Below are positions 1-5,299 of a stretch of 5,913 nt of DNA, in pieces. Position 1 is the stretch's first letter; each line of letters starts with the position of its first letter. The DNA comes from an uncultured Clostridia bacterium. Lineage in GTDB: Bacteria > Bacillota > Clostridia > TANB77 > CAG-508. The translations under genes were made by a program, and so were the position numbers. Under the pieces are notes generated by a model that was not told the DNA's origin, did no database searches, and was given only the letters and a program-made list of their open reading frames with translations. The stretch lies in NCBI GenBank assembly GCA_934179885.1, contig CAKPQY010000052.1, positions 1 through 5,913 of the forward strand, read 5' to 3'.

Positions 1-4
1 AAAT

Positions 5-51
5 AAAACTCTTTAAAATATATTTGAATAAAGTATATTTTAAGGAGTTTT
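5..51 (+). promoter_or_regulatory. Long hairpin burying the zupT ribosome binding site, followed by a T run
   Basis: Bases 5-25 pair with 31-51 (partner positions sum to 56) to give a 21-bp stem with only two G.T wobbles (12/44 and 23/33) and a 5-base loop, GAATA. The 3' arm contains the AAGGAG ribosome binding site (42-47), and the ATG follows at 56. T52-T54 continue the run that starts at T48, so the structure also has the form of a Rho-independent terminator, although the stem is almost all A-T with just two C-G pairs (9/47 and 11/45). It could be an attenuator or terminator read through from an upstream gene, a structure that hides the ribosome site, or a DNA operator palindrome. The pairing is seen directly; the role is inferred. 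Confidence 0.7.
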
Positions 52-55
52 TTTA

Positions 56-547
56 ATGAATGAAATTTTAAAAACAACATTATTAGGATTATTTTTTGGC
101 ACGTTTGGAACAACAATAGGTGGAATACTAGGTGTAGTAATAAAAAAGAATTCTAATAAATTTTTAAGTTTTATATTATCATTTGCATCAGGACTAATGA
201 TGGCAGTAATATGTTTTGATTTAATACCAGAAGCCTTAGGAATTAGTAGCATTTATGGAGTAGTTTTAGGAGTTATATTTGGTGTTATATCAATGATTTT
301 TTGTGATGTAATTGTTCAAAAAAAATTTAATACAAAGCAAAAAGAATATAGTAGTAAAAATGATTTGTTAAAAACAGGGATAATTGTATCTATTGGATTA
401 GCAATACATAATTTCCCTGAAGGTTTAGCAATTGGCTCTGGTTTTGAAGTATCATTACGATTAGGATTAGGTCTAGCTATTGCTATATGCTTACATGATA
501 TACCAGAAGGTAGATTTCAAAGTAGACACCAATGGGAACATGCTTGA
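56..547 (+). pseudogene. zupT: ZIP-family metal transporter, 3'-truncated (zupT-like)
   Basis: This is the N-terminal part of a ZIP-family divalent metal importer (zinc and related metals, inner membrane). Hydrophobic segments lie near residues 6-29, 37-57, 66-86, 107-129 and 135-151. The fourth carries HNFPEG (118-123) and the fifth HDIPEG (147-152), the paired metal-site motifs of the family. ZIP proteins usually have eight helices and roughly 240-270 residues. Here the family match stops at G152 (base 511), followed by 11 polar residues with no family character (RFQSRHQWEHA) and a TGA at 545-547. Helices 6-8 are missing and are not found downstream, so the product is very unlikely to transport. 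AAGGAG at 42-47, 8 bases before the ATG, fixes the start, but it lies inside a hairpin. The zupT label is by family only. Confidence 0.85.
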
Positions 548-593
548 GAAACTATTTGAATACTTACAGAGATTTGATTCTCTATTTTGATGA
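510..593 (+). pseudogene. C-terminal scrap of an unidentified gene fused behind zupT
   Basis: Exactly where the zupT similarity ends, a different frame (+1 relative to zupT) reads as plausible protein for 26 codons from 510 to 587. It includes VDTNGNMLEKLFEYL and QRFDSLF and ends in tandem stops TGA TGA (588-593). The composition (amphipathic, charged, no stops) resembles the tail of a soluble protein. I cannot assign a family. It may be the end of a transposase or another accessory gene whose body was deleted. The exact match between its beginning and the zupT break makes a fusion junction near 510-512 the simplest reading. Confidence 0.4.
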
Positions 594-704
594 GTGGAGG
601 TATGGAAATACTATCGGAGGGCATACATGCCATAAATACAAGAATATAGCACAAATTCATTATATATTCTTTATTTTTTTGTCTTAGTATGATAAAATTA
701 AGAA
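594..704. other. Non-coding scar between zupT fragment and the MFS operon
   Basis: No supported gene lies here. A short stretch in the old zupT frame (about 591-650, including SGGMEILSEGIHA) is open but too short to assign. A small palindrome, GGCATACATGCC, lies at 620-631, and AT-rich sequence follows. The only functional-looking element is the promoter candidate at 670-698. Confidence 0.5.
670..698 (+). promoter_or_regulatory. Candidate extended -10 promoter for the MFS/EEP operon
   Basis: TAAAAT at 693-698 is preceded by TG at 690-691, an extended -10 pattern (TGnTAAAAT) typical of low-GC Gram-positive promoters. A poor -35 (TTTATT, 670-675) is separated from it by 17 bases. Transcription would start near 705 and leave a leader of about 143 bases that covers the coding remnant described next. 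The -10 is convincing by eye and the -35 is weak. Confidence 0.45.
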
Positions 705-861
705 AATATTTTATTTATCGAAGATATTTTAGCAAATATTGAAATGGTTCAAAAAAGAGGCTGAAATACTTGTTAGATGACAAGAAGGGAAATTAGCTAA
801 AATAAAAGAAAGAGTAAATAGATTTTTAGAAATACAAGAGGAAAAAAATGGAGAAAAATAG
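699..861 (+). pseudogene. Degraded 3' end of an unidentified gene just upstream of the MFS gene
   Basis: Two frames read as protein in sequence. From 702 to 761 one frame encodes ENILFIEDILANIEMVQKRG, then TGA. From 757 the neighbouring frame encodes EAEILVR, a TGA at 778-780, then QEGKLAKIKERVNRFLEIQE and a lysine-rich end at a TAG (859-861). Joined by one frameshift and one nonsense change, they would give a helical, charged C-terminus. The final stop lies 14 bases inside the MFS gene, an overlap typical of adjacent operon genes. I infer that an upstream operon member was lost. No family can be named. Alternatively it is simply an AT-rich, purine-rich leader that happens to look coding. Confidence 0.4.
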
Positions 862-2041
862 AAAATATATAGCAATAATATCATTTTTAAGAAAATTTGT
901 TAGTGTGTTTTTTAATATGTTTTTTAATATATACATATTAAAAATGGTAAACAATGATATAAGTTTTATTATTAAATACACATTATTTGGAGTAATAGCA
1001 GAATTTATAATATGCTTTTTAATATTAAGATTTATAAATTCAAAAAACGCAAAAACAATATATAAAAGTAGTTTTATATTAATAATTATAAATATTGGAA
1101 TATTACTATTATTTAAAGAAAAAATTGTAGAATATATATTTGTATTCAAAGTGCTAGAAAGATTGGCAGCTGTTTGTTATTCAATGCCATATGAACTTGT
1201 AGTAATTGGCTCAAATAATGACAAATCTATGAGTAGTTTTATCGCAAATATTAATATACTATCTGCAATTGCTACAATTTTAACACCAGTATTTTCTGGT
1301 TTTATAATAGAAAAATTTTCTTATTATATGTTATTTATATTATTAATCATAGAAGCAATAATAATTATATGTATATCATCAAAAATAAAAGAATTTACGG
1401 TTCCAGATAAAAAGTTAGAATTAGGTAAGTTTCTAAAAATAGTTAAAGATAAGCAACAGATGAAAGATATATATAAATGTATGTTTTACAGAAGAATATC
1501 ATCACAAGGTGCAATGACAGAATTATTGCCAATAATATTATTTTTACGATTAGGTACAGAATTTAATTTAGGCAAGTATAATTCTATATTTGCAATTATA
1601 TCAATTGTATCTTTGCAAATTTTAAAGATTATAAATAACAAAAAAATAAAAAAAGATTTTTATCCAATTTTAGCAGTTGTAATATTCGTATCATCAATTT
1701 TAGTTGTTTATAATTCAAGTTTTATAACATTATTGATTTACTATATTTTAATGAAATCTTTTGGTACAATTATAGAATCAGAATCTTGCAGTCTAGTTTA
1801 TGCAGTTACAAAAACCGATGATTTAGAAGAATATAAAAAAGAACATATTTTAACATATAATATTTATATGGCTATTGGACAAGTTATCAGCTACAGTATA
1901 GTATATATTTTATATAATTATTTTTATGATGTTAATATATTATCTATATCTGTTGCAATATTAATGTTTTTCTTAATTATTTCGACTGTATATTTAAGAA
2001 AAGTAGAAACATATTTAAGAGAGTATAAGGAGAGTAAATAA
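848..2041 (+). CDS. Major facilitator superfamily (MFS) transporter
   Basis: This 397-residue integral membrane protein has about twelve hydrophobic segments in two groups of six, the usual MFS size and layout. They lie near 12-32, 42-62, 73-90, 92-118, 134-154 and 157-177, then after a charged central loop (178-212) near 215-235, 243-262, 271-288, 289-309, 337-358 and 363-383. The stretch around residues 118-153 (VVIGSNNDKSMSSF, then helix five ending in PVFSGFII) resembles the conserved helix 4-5 region of MFS exporters. The substrate cannot be read from the sequence. AGAGG at 837-841, 6 bases before the ATG, supports the start. The stop lies 3 bases before the next gene, so the two are very probably co-transcribed. 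The product may be an efflux pump for a small molecule acted on by the neighbouring phosphoesterase-like protein; that link is inferred from context only. Confidence 0.8.
   Translation: MEKNRKYIAIISFLRKFVSVFFNMFFNIYILKMVNNDISFIIKYTLFGVIAEFIICFLILRFINSKNAKTIYKSSFILIIINIGILLLFKEKIVEYIFVFKVLERLAAVCYSMPYELVVIGSNNDKSMSSFIANINILSAIATILTPVFSGFIIEKFSYYMLFILLIIEAIIIICISSKIKEFTVPDKKLELGKFLKIVKDKQQMKDIYKCMFYRRISSQGAMTELLPIILFLRLGTEFNLGKYNSIFAIISIVSLQILKIINNKKIKKDFYPILAVVIFVSSILVVYNSSFITLLIYYILMKSFGTIIESESCSLVYAVTKTDDLEEYKKEHILTYNIYMAIGQVISYSIVYILYNYFYDVNILSISVAILMFFLIISTVYLRKVETYLREYKESK
2027..2033 (+). promoter_or_regulatory. Ribosome binding site fixing a TTG start
   Basis: AAGGAGA lies within the last codons of the MFS gene and 11 bases before TTG 2045-2047. 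That TTG begins the reading MKILSYNVYG, which matches the N-terminal strand and catalytic Asn of the phosphatase fold. No ATG start keeps that strand, so TTG is the chosen start. Confidence 0.75.
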
Positions 2042-2044
2042 AAA

Positions 2045-2839
2045 TTGAAAATTTTAAGTTATAATGTATATGGAGTAAAAAACACAAATTATCCAATTCC
2101 AAATTGGGAGGTAAGACAAGAAAATATAAAACGAATTTTAAACGAATTATTAAAAGATAATGAAATCAAAGTATGCTGCTTTCAAGAAGTAAATAAAAAT
2201 AATATGGAGAATTTAAATGAAATATTGGAAAGTAATAACTTTAAAATGTTGGACAAGTTTCCAATGAAAACACAAAGTATAAAACAATATAATATTTTAG
2301 CGATTAAAAACGGTGAAAATATAAAATTAAATTATACATATTGTATTCCACATGGAAAAGATAAAGAATATAAAAAATATGAAGAACAAGTAATAGACTA
2401 TAATATGAGTGATTATAGAACAACAGTATTTGTTAATTTTGAATATAATGAAAGAATATATTTGATAGGAAGTATCCATACAGATTATATATCTACAGAA
2501 GGAAAAATAAAAGGAACAGTAAAAACATTAAATTATATGGATACAATAGAGGCAGATTATAAAATGGTTGTTGGGGATATGAATATGGTATGTCATATGT
2601 CTGAAGTTTATAATATTTTAAAACAAAATAATAATTACATAACATTATCAAGAAATAGTAAGTTTAATATATCTGATAATTCTTGGCAGGGGTATGGAAC
2701 TCAAGAGCAAGTTAATGTGGATTTTGCTTTTATTGAAAAAGGTAAAAAAGATTGTTTTGAATATGAAATAATTAAGCAAAATAATATGATGGATGAAGGT
2801 TCAGACCATAGACCAGTTCTAATAACAATAAAGGAATAA
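2045..2839 (+). CDS. Endonuclease/exonuclease/phosphatase (DNase I-like) family protein
   Basis: This 264-residue protein has the full set of landmarks of the metal-dependent EEP fold shared by DNase I, exonuclease III, sphingomyelinases and inositol phosphatases: N7 in the first strand (LSYNVYG), E48 in the metal-binding FQEVN, H145 in SIHTDY, D178 and N180 in VVGDMNM, D226 in VNVDFAFI, and D254/H255 in the terminal SDHRPVLIT. All expected catalytic positions are present, so it is probably an active Mg-dependent phosphodiesterase or phosphatase. I see no signal peptide or membrane segment, which suggests a cytoplasmic protein. The family does not fix the substrate (DNA, phospholipid headgroup, nucleotide or sugar phosphate). 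It starts at TTG, 3 bases after the MFS stop, so translation may be coupled. A broken ABC-exporter start lies behind it. Confidence 0.85.
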   Translation: MKILSYNVYGVKNTNYPIPNWEVRQENIKRILNELLKDNEIKVCCFQEVNKNNMENLNEILESNNFKMLDKFPMKTQSIKQYNILAIKNGENIKLNYTYCIPHGKDKEYKKYEEQVIDYNMSDYRTTVFVNFEYNERIYLIGSIHTDYISTEGKIKGTVKTLNYMDTIEADYKMVVGDMNMVCHMSEVYNILKQNNNYITLSRNSKFNISDNSWQGYGTQEQVNVDFAFIEKGKKDCFEYEIIKQNNMMDEGSDHRPVLITIKE

Positions 2840-2862
2840 AAAGATAAAAAAATAGAAAAAAT

Positions 2863-2963
2863 ATGATGAATAAGGAAAAGTACGGTTTTTTCAGCATTTA
2901 AAGATTTATTTAAATATTCAAAAGAAAATAAAAAAACATATATTTTAGGAACAATGTTACGAA
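2863..2963 (+). pseudogene. Frameshifted N-terminal remnant of a probable ABC exporter
   Basis: Starting at ATG 2863 (or 2866), 24 bases after the EEP stop, the frame reads MMNKEKYGFFSI and stops at TAA 2899-2901. From 2891 the next frame continues as SAFKDLFKYSKENKKTYILG. Adding one T to the TTTTTT run (2885-2890) joins the pieces into YGFFSAFKDLFKYS and onward. This has the style of the cytosolic N-terminus of a half-size ABC exporter leading into the first membrane helix (typically LFKYLKPYKK..ILG). The similarity ends just as the helix should begin, and no ABC transmembrane or ATPase domain follows. I infer a lost third operon gene. The family call rests on a short stretch and is moderate. 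Confidence 0.45.
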
Positions 2964-3042
2964 AGAAAATGCAACAGGTTGTGAAATTGGTGTTTATGAT
3001 GCTAACAAGAATATCTTATATTATTATTGGCAAAGTATATAA
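2938..3042 (+). pseudogene. Second unidentified coding scrap before rhuM
   Basis: In a third frame, an open stretch from about 2938 reads RNNVTKENATGCEIGVYD and then ANKNILYYYWQSI before TAA TAA (3040-3045). It is not membrane-like and has balanced composition, including a Trp codon (TGG), which is uncommon in random AT-rich DNA. It overlaps the end of the ABC-exporter remnant and has no start codon or ribosome binding site of its own. It may be the tail of a gene deleted when rhuM arrived, or chance. I do not recognise a family. Confidence 0.3.
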
Positions 3043-3043
3043 T
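3015..3043 (+). promoter_or_regulatory. Candidate promoter of rhuM
   Basis: A perfect TATAAT at 3038-3043 has a weak -35 (CTTATA, 3015-3020) at 17 bases. The start would fall near 3050, giving a leader of about 37 bases that holds the ribosome binding site AAAGGA (3071-3076), 10 bases before ATG 3087. AT-richness makes chance -10 matches common, so this is tentative. Confidence 0.4.
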
Positions 3044-3086
3044 AAAATAAAGAAAAATTTTAAATTTGTGAAAGGAATTTTACGTA

Positions 3087-4079
3087 ATGGACAATGAATT
3101 AAATGAGCAAAATAATTTTATAATGTATACAACAGATGATGGACAAGTTGATATTGAAGTGAGATTAGAAGAGGAAAATGTATGGCTTACTCAAAATTCA
3201 ATGGCTGAATTATTTGATACTACGAAACAAAATATAAGTTTACATATAAAGAATATATTTGAAGAAAAAGAACTAGAAGAAAATTCAGTTGTCAAGGAAT
3301 GCTTGACAACTGCTAAAGATGGAAAAAATTATAAAACAAAATTTTATAATTTAGATTTAATTATAGCAGTGGGATATAGAGTCAAATCAGTTCGAGGTAC
3401 GCAATTTAGAATATGGGCAAATAAATTAATTAAAGAATATCTAATAAAAGGGTATAACCTTAATGTTAAAAGATTCAAAAACAATGGAGGAGGAACGTAC
3501 TTTGAGGAGGTTTTAGAAAAAATTAGGGATATCCGTTCATCAGAGAAAGTATTTTGGAGAAAAATATTAGATATTTATGCTACAAGTGTAGATTATGATG
3601 CTAAAAATGAACAGACAAGAGAATTTTTTAAAACAGTTCAAAACAAAATGCACTATGCCGTTCATGGTAACACAGCAGCAGAAGTAATATTTAATAGAGT
3701 GGATAGCAAAAAAGAGAATATAGGATTAACAAACTTTAAAGGAAATATGCCGACAAGAGCAGAAACAGAAATTGCTAAAAATTATTTGAGTGAGAAAGAA
3801 TTGGATTTATTAAATAGAATGGTGTCAGCATATTTAGATGTTGCAGAGATTAATGCTTTAAATATGCATGCGATGACAATGAAAGACTGGGTAAAAGAAC
3901 TAGATGGATTTTTAACTATGACTCATAAAGATATATTAGAAGGAGCAGGGACAATATCTCATGAAAAAGCATTAGAGAAAGCACATAAAGAATATGATAA
4001 ATATATGAGAAATCATTTAACACAAGCAGAAAAAGATTATCTAGAAATAATGGGCGAAGATATAAAAAAGTTAAAATAA
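3087..4079 (+). CDS. rhuM: RhuM-family protein (virulence protein RhuM homologue)
   Basis: This 330-residue protein resembles the RhuM family, named from Salmonella pathogenicity island 3 and widespread on accessory islands of many bacteria. The N-terminal part has VDIEVRLEEENVWLTQNSMAE (residues 21-41) with a helix-turn-helix-like stretch at 33-57 (AELFDTTKQNISLHIKNIF). The characteristic TAKDGKNYKTKFYNLDLIIA (75-94), GYRVKS (96-101) and RGTQFRIWAN (103-112) follow. The C-terminal part contains FFKTVQNKMHYAVHG (180-194), TRAETEIAKNYLSEKELDLL (223-242) and MTMKDWVKELDGFL (263-276). Length is usual for the stand-alone form, and the frame is intact with no missing segment. The N-terminal module suggests nucleic acid binding; the biochemical role is not established. 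Relatives occur near restriction-modification genes or fused to Fic/Doc domains, but here the gene stands alone, flanked by gene remnants, which suggests horizontal arrival. Confidence 0.88.
   Translation: MDNELNEQNNFIMYTTDDGQVDIEVRLEEENVWLTQNSMAELFDTTKQNISLHIKNIFEEKELEENSVVKECLTTAKDGKNYKTKFYNLDLIIAVGYRVKSVRGTQFRIWANKLIKEYLIKGYNLNVKRFKNNGGGTYFEEVLEKIRDIRSSEKVFWRKILDIYATSVDYDAKNEQTREFFKTVQNKMHYAVHGNTAAEVIFNRVDSKKENIGLTNFKGNMPTRAETEIAKNYLSEKELDLLNRMVSAYLDVAEINALNMHAMTMKDWVKELDGFLTMTHKDILEGAGTISHEKALEKAHKEYDKYMRNHLTQAEKDYLEIMGEDIKKLK
3286..3312. repeat. Perfect 11-bp inverted repeat inside rhuM
   Basis: CAGTTGTCAAG (3286-3296) and its exact reverse complement CTTGACAACTG (3302-3312) flank a 5-base spacer, GAATG. 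The repeat covers residues 67-76 (SVVKECLTTA) of RhuM, just before its most conserved motif. It would form a strong hairpin in the mRNA or serve as a two-fold protein site on DNA. Codon constraint at a conserved protein segment is an alternative explanation. Confidence 0.8.
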
Positions 4080-4094
4080 TGCAAGAGTAAAATG

Positions 4095-4127
4095 CTAGTT
4101 AAAGGATAAAAAAAGAAAGATAACTAG
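4095..4127. repeat. Weak inverted repeat downstream of rhuM
   Basis: CTAGTTA (4095-4101) and TAACTAG (4121-4127) are exact inverted copies around a 19-base purine-rich spacer. There is no T run after it, so it is not a standard terminator. It may be chance or a leftover end of the rhuM insertion. Confidence 0.35.
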
Positions 4128-4165
4128 TAAGTTGTCGCTGAGGTTAAAGTTTTATAATATAGAAG

Positions 4166-4195
4166 AACAGAGAAATCAATTAAGATTTCTCTGTT
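4166..4195. terminator. Bidirectional terminator between rhuM and the MYG1 gene
   Basis: A 12-bp perfect stem (4166-4177 with 4184-4195; core CAGAGAAATC / GATTTCTCTG) encloses a 6-base loop, AATTAA. On the plus strand it ends in a short T run (4194-4196). On the minus strand the sequence after it begins TTCTTCTATA, which is moderately T-rich. It lies 86 bases after the rhuM stop and 5 bases beyond the MYG1 stop, the right place to end both convergent transcripts. Both T tracts are short, so strength is uncertain. Confidence 0.75.
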
Positions 4196-4200
4196 TGGGA

Positions 4201-5166
4201 TTAACTAATTGAATTTGTTGCTATTGCGCACATTTTTATAATATCCTCTTTATTAGTTGCTCTAGCAAAAAAACATCCGTTATGGCAAAAAGTTGAACCT
4301 ACTATTCCAGAGATTTCTGGAAGTTTATTGGTTTGTCCAGCCCACTCTTTTGGAAAAGCAATCCGTTGACCAAATTTTTCTTTTAAAGATGGTGGAACAC
4401 ATTGCGCAGCCCAACCACCATTTGGATAAGGAAAGATTACGAAGTTGATAAGATTAGTTTCAGCTGTATTATTGATATTAATAACATTTTCTAGCCAATC
4501 TATTGTTTGAGACGGAATTTCCAAGATACCATTATGAAAGCAATTACAATTATTCCAATTACGAATTATTGTATCTTTTGCAATTACTTTACCAATGGTT
4601 GTTTTTAATTCTTCTTCTAATACTTGTATTGTTATCGATAAAACTTTTAAAAATTGGGTATTAAAAGTTTCAGTGTTAGAATCAAAACATAAAGGTAGAA
4701 AAGAAGAAATAAAACTAAAACAGTGTGACTTTGTCAAAACTCCGTTATCTTCACAGTCAACAAGTGAAATAAACAACTCATCAAACAATTTGTAAATGTC
4801 TTTGACATTGCAGTTTGTTACATTAAAATACTTTGCTAAGAATTTTTCGATAAGTTGGCTTCCAAAATCTTTCCAGATGAGACCAGCACTTGCATACTTT
4901 ATGTTATTTTCTCTAGTTTTATTAAAACCAGCTTGATGATGGTCATACTTCCCACCACCAATATCGACACAGATATTACAGAGATTAAGCATTGCATTAT
5001 CTCGCGAACGTAATATATGTATAGACATATTTGAATTAATTAAACATAAAATGGCACAAGCTACTACTTCATCTGAATGGAATATACCATTATGAGTGCC
5101 AATGGCTAAAACATTTTGCCGCTCTTTTGGTGTGGTAGTTAAAGAACTTAAAATTTTAATATCCAT
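4201..5166 (-). CDS. MYG1-family protein (DHH-like metal-dependent phosphoesterase/exonuclease)
   Basis: This 321-residue protein has the signature of the MYG1 (formerly UPF0160) family. Near the N-terminus it has IGTHNGIFHSDEVVACAIL (22-40), with the probable metal ligands H25, H30 and D32. Then come VDIGGGKYDHHQAGFN (67-82), holding D68 and the D75-H76-H77 triad that gives DHH proteins their name, and SAGLIWKDFG (93-102). LVDCEDNG (135-142) supplies a further acidic ligand. The C-terminal part has the typical FPYPNGGWAAQ (245-255) and FCHNGCFFARA (293-303). Eukaryotic MYG1 is a 3'-5' RNA exonuclease; the bacterial substrate is not established, so an exonuclease or phosphoesterase role is inferred from the family. 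Length is normal and all motifs are intact. TAAGGAGGG (minus strand, 5174-5182) is 7 bases before the ATG. The gene is monocistronic here, with a promoter at 5211-5239. Confidence 0.9.
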   Translation of the reverse strand: MDIKILSSLTTTPKERQNVLAIGTHNGIFHSDEVVACAILCLINSNMSIHILRSRDNAMLNLCNICVDIGGGKYDHHQAGFNKTRENNIKYASAGLIWKDFGSQLIEKFLAKYFNVTNCNVKDIYKLFDELFISLVDCEDNGVLTKSHCFSFISSFLPLCFDSNTETFNTQFLKVLSITIQVLEEELKTTIGKVIAKDTIIRNWNNCNCFHNGILEIPSQTIDWLENVININNTAETNLINFVIFPYPNGGWAAQCVPPSLKEKFGQRIAFPKEWAGQTNKLPEISGIVGSTFCHNGCFFARATNKEDIIKMCAIATNSIS

Positions 5167-5210
5167 TTAAAATCCCTCCTTAAAGTTGCTTAAATTTATA
5201 ATACATAAAC

Positions 5211-5239
5211 ATTCTAACACAAAGATCAGTATAAATCAA
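5211..5239 (-). promoter_or_regulatory. Promoter of the MYG1 gene
   Basis: On the minus strand TTGATT (5239-5234) and TAGAAT (5216-5211) are 17 bases apart, with TG one base before the -10 (extended -10 form TGTTAGAAT). Initiation near 5204 would leave a leader of about 38 bases before the strong ribosome binding site. Confidence 0.6.
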
Positions 5240-5245
5240 ATAAGA

Positions 5246-5274
5246 TTGCATTATTCAGCATTAAGGATTATAAT
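5246..5274 (+). promoter_or_regulatory. Promoter of tsaC
   Basis: TTGCAT (5246-5251), a 17-base spacer and a perfect TATAAT (5269-5274) make the best sigma-A-type promoter in the window. The start would be near 5281, 19 bases before ATG 5300, with AGAGGA (5287-5292) as ribosome binding site. Its -35 lies only 6 bases from the -35 of the divergent MYG1 promoter. Confidence 0.75.
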
Positions 5275-5299
5275 AGATTACGGAACAGAGGATAATACA

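Noticed and set aside
34..39. TATATT as a -10 box for zupT
   Set aside because: It would start transcription inside the ribosome binding site (about base 46), the -35 is poor, and the bases belong to the hairpin.
40..252. Minus-strand open frame opposite zupT
   Set aside because: Asparagine- and proline-rich reverse reading of a real ZIP coding region, with no ribosome binding site and no family features.
570..585. Small hairpin AGAGA..TCTCT as terminator of the zupT fragment
   Set aside because: Only a 5-bp stem with no proper T run after it.
620..631. GGCATACATGCC palindrome as a transposon end
   Set aside because: Too short, single copy, with no matching distant inverted repeat or transposase found in the window.
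703..730. AT-only inverted repeat AAAATAT..ATATTTT near the MFS promoter
   Set aside because: Short, no G-C pairs, and expected by chance at this composition.
545..780. TGA read as tryptophan (Mollicutes-type code)
   Set aside because: Reading through the TGAs at 545, 560, 575 and 778 gives no family-like protein, and the 11 tryptophans counted in intact genes are all TGG.
826..1149. Minus-strand open frame opposite the MFS gene
   Set aside because: Isoleucine/asparagine-rich mirror of membrane-protein codons; it is a shadow of the MFS gene.
2954..3097. Possible 47-residue basic, hydrophobic peptide (MLRKKMQQVVKLVF...) ending inside rhuM
   Set aside because: No ribosome binding site before its ATG, it continues the frame of the exporter remnant, and its lysine/isoleucine content is what AT-rich DNA gives by chance.
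4595..4795. Plus-strand open frame opposite the MYG1 gene
   Set aside because: Serine/asparagine-rich shadow of an intact gene with all family motifs, and no ribosome binding site.
5186..5299. Upstream TTG start that would extend tsaC by 38 residues
   Set aside because: It would cover a consensus promoter (5246-5274), has no plus-strand ribosome site, and adds sequence foreign to YrdC proteins. ATG 5300 has AGAGGA at good distance.
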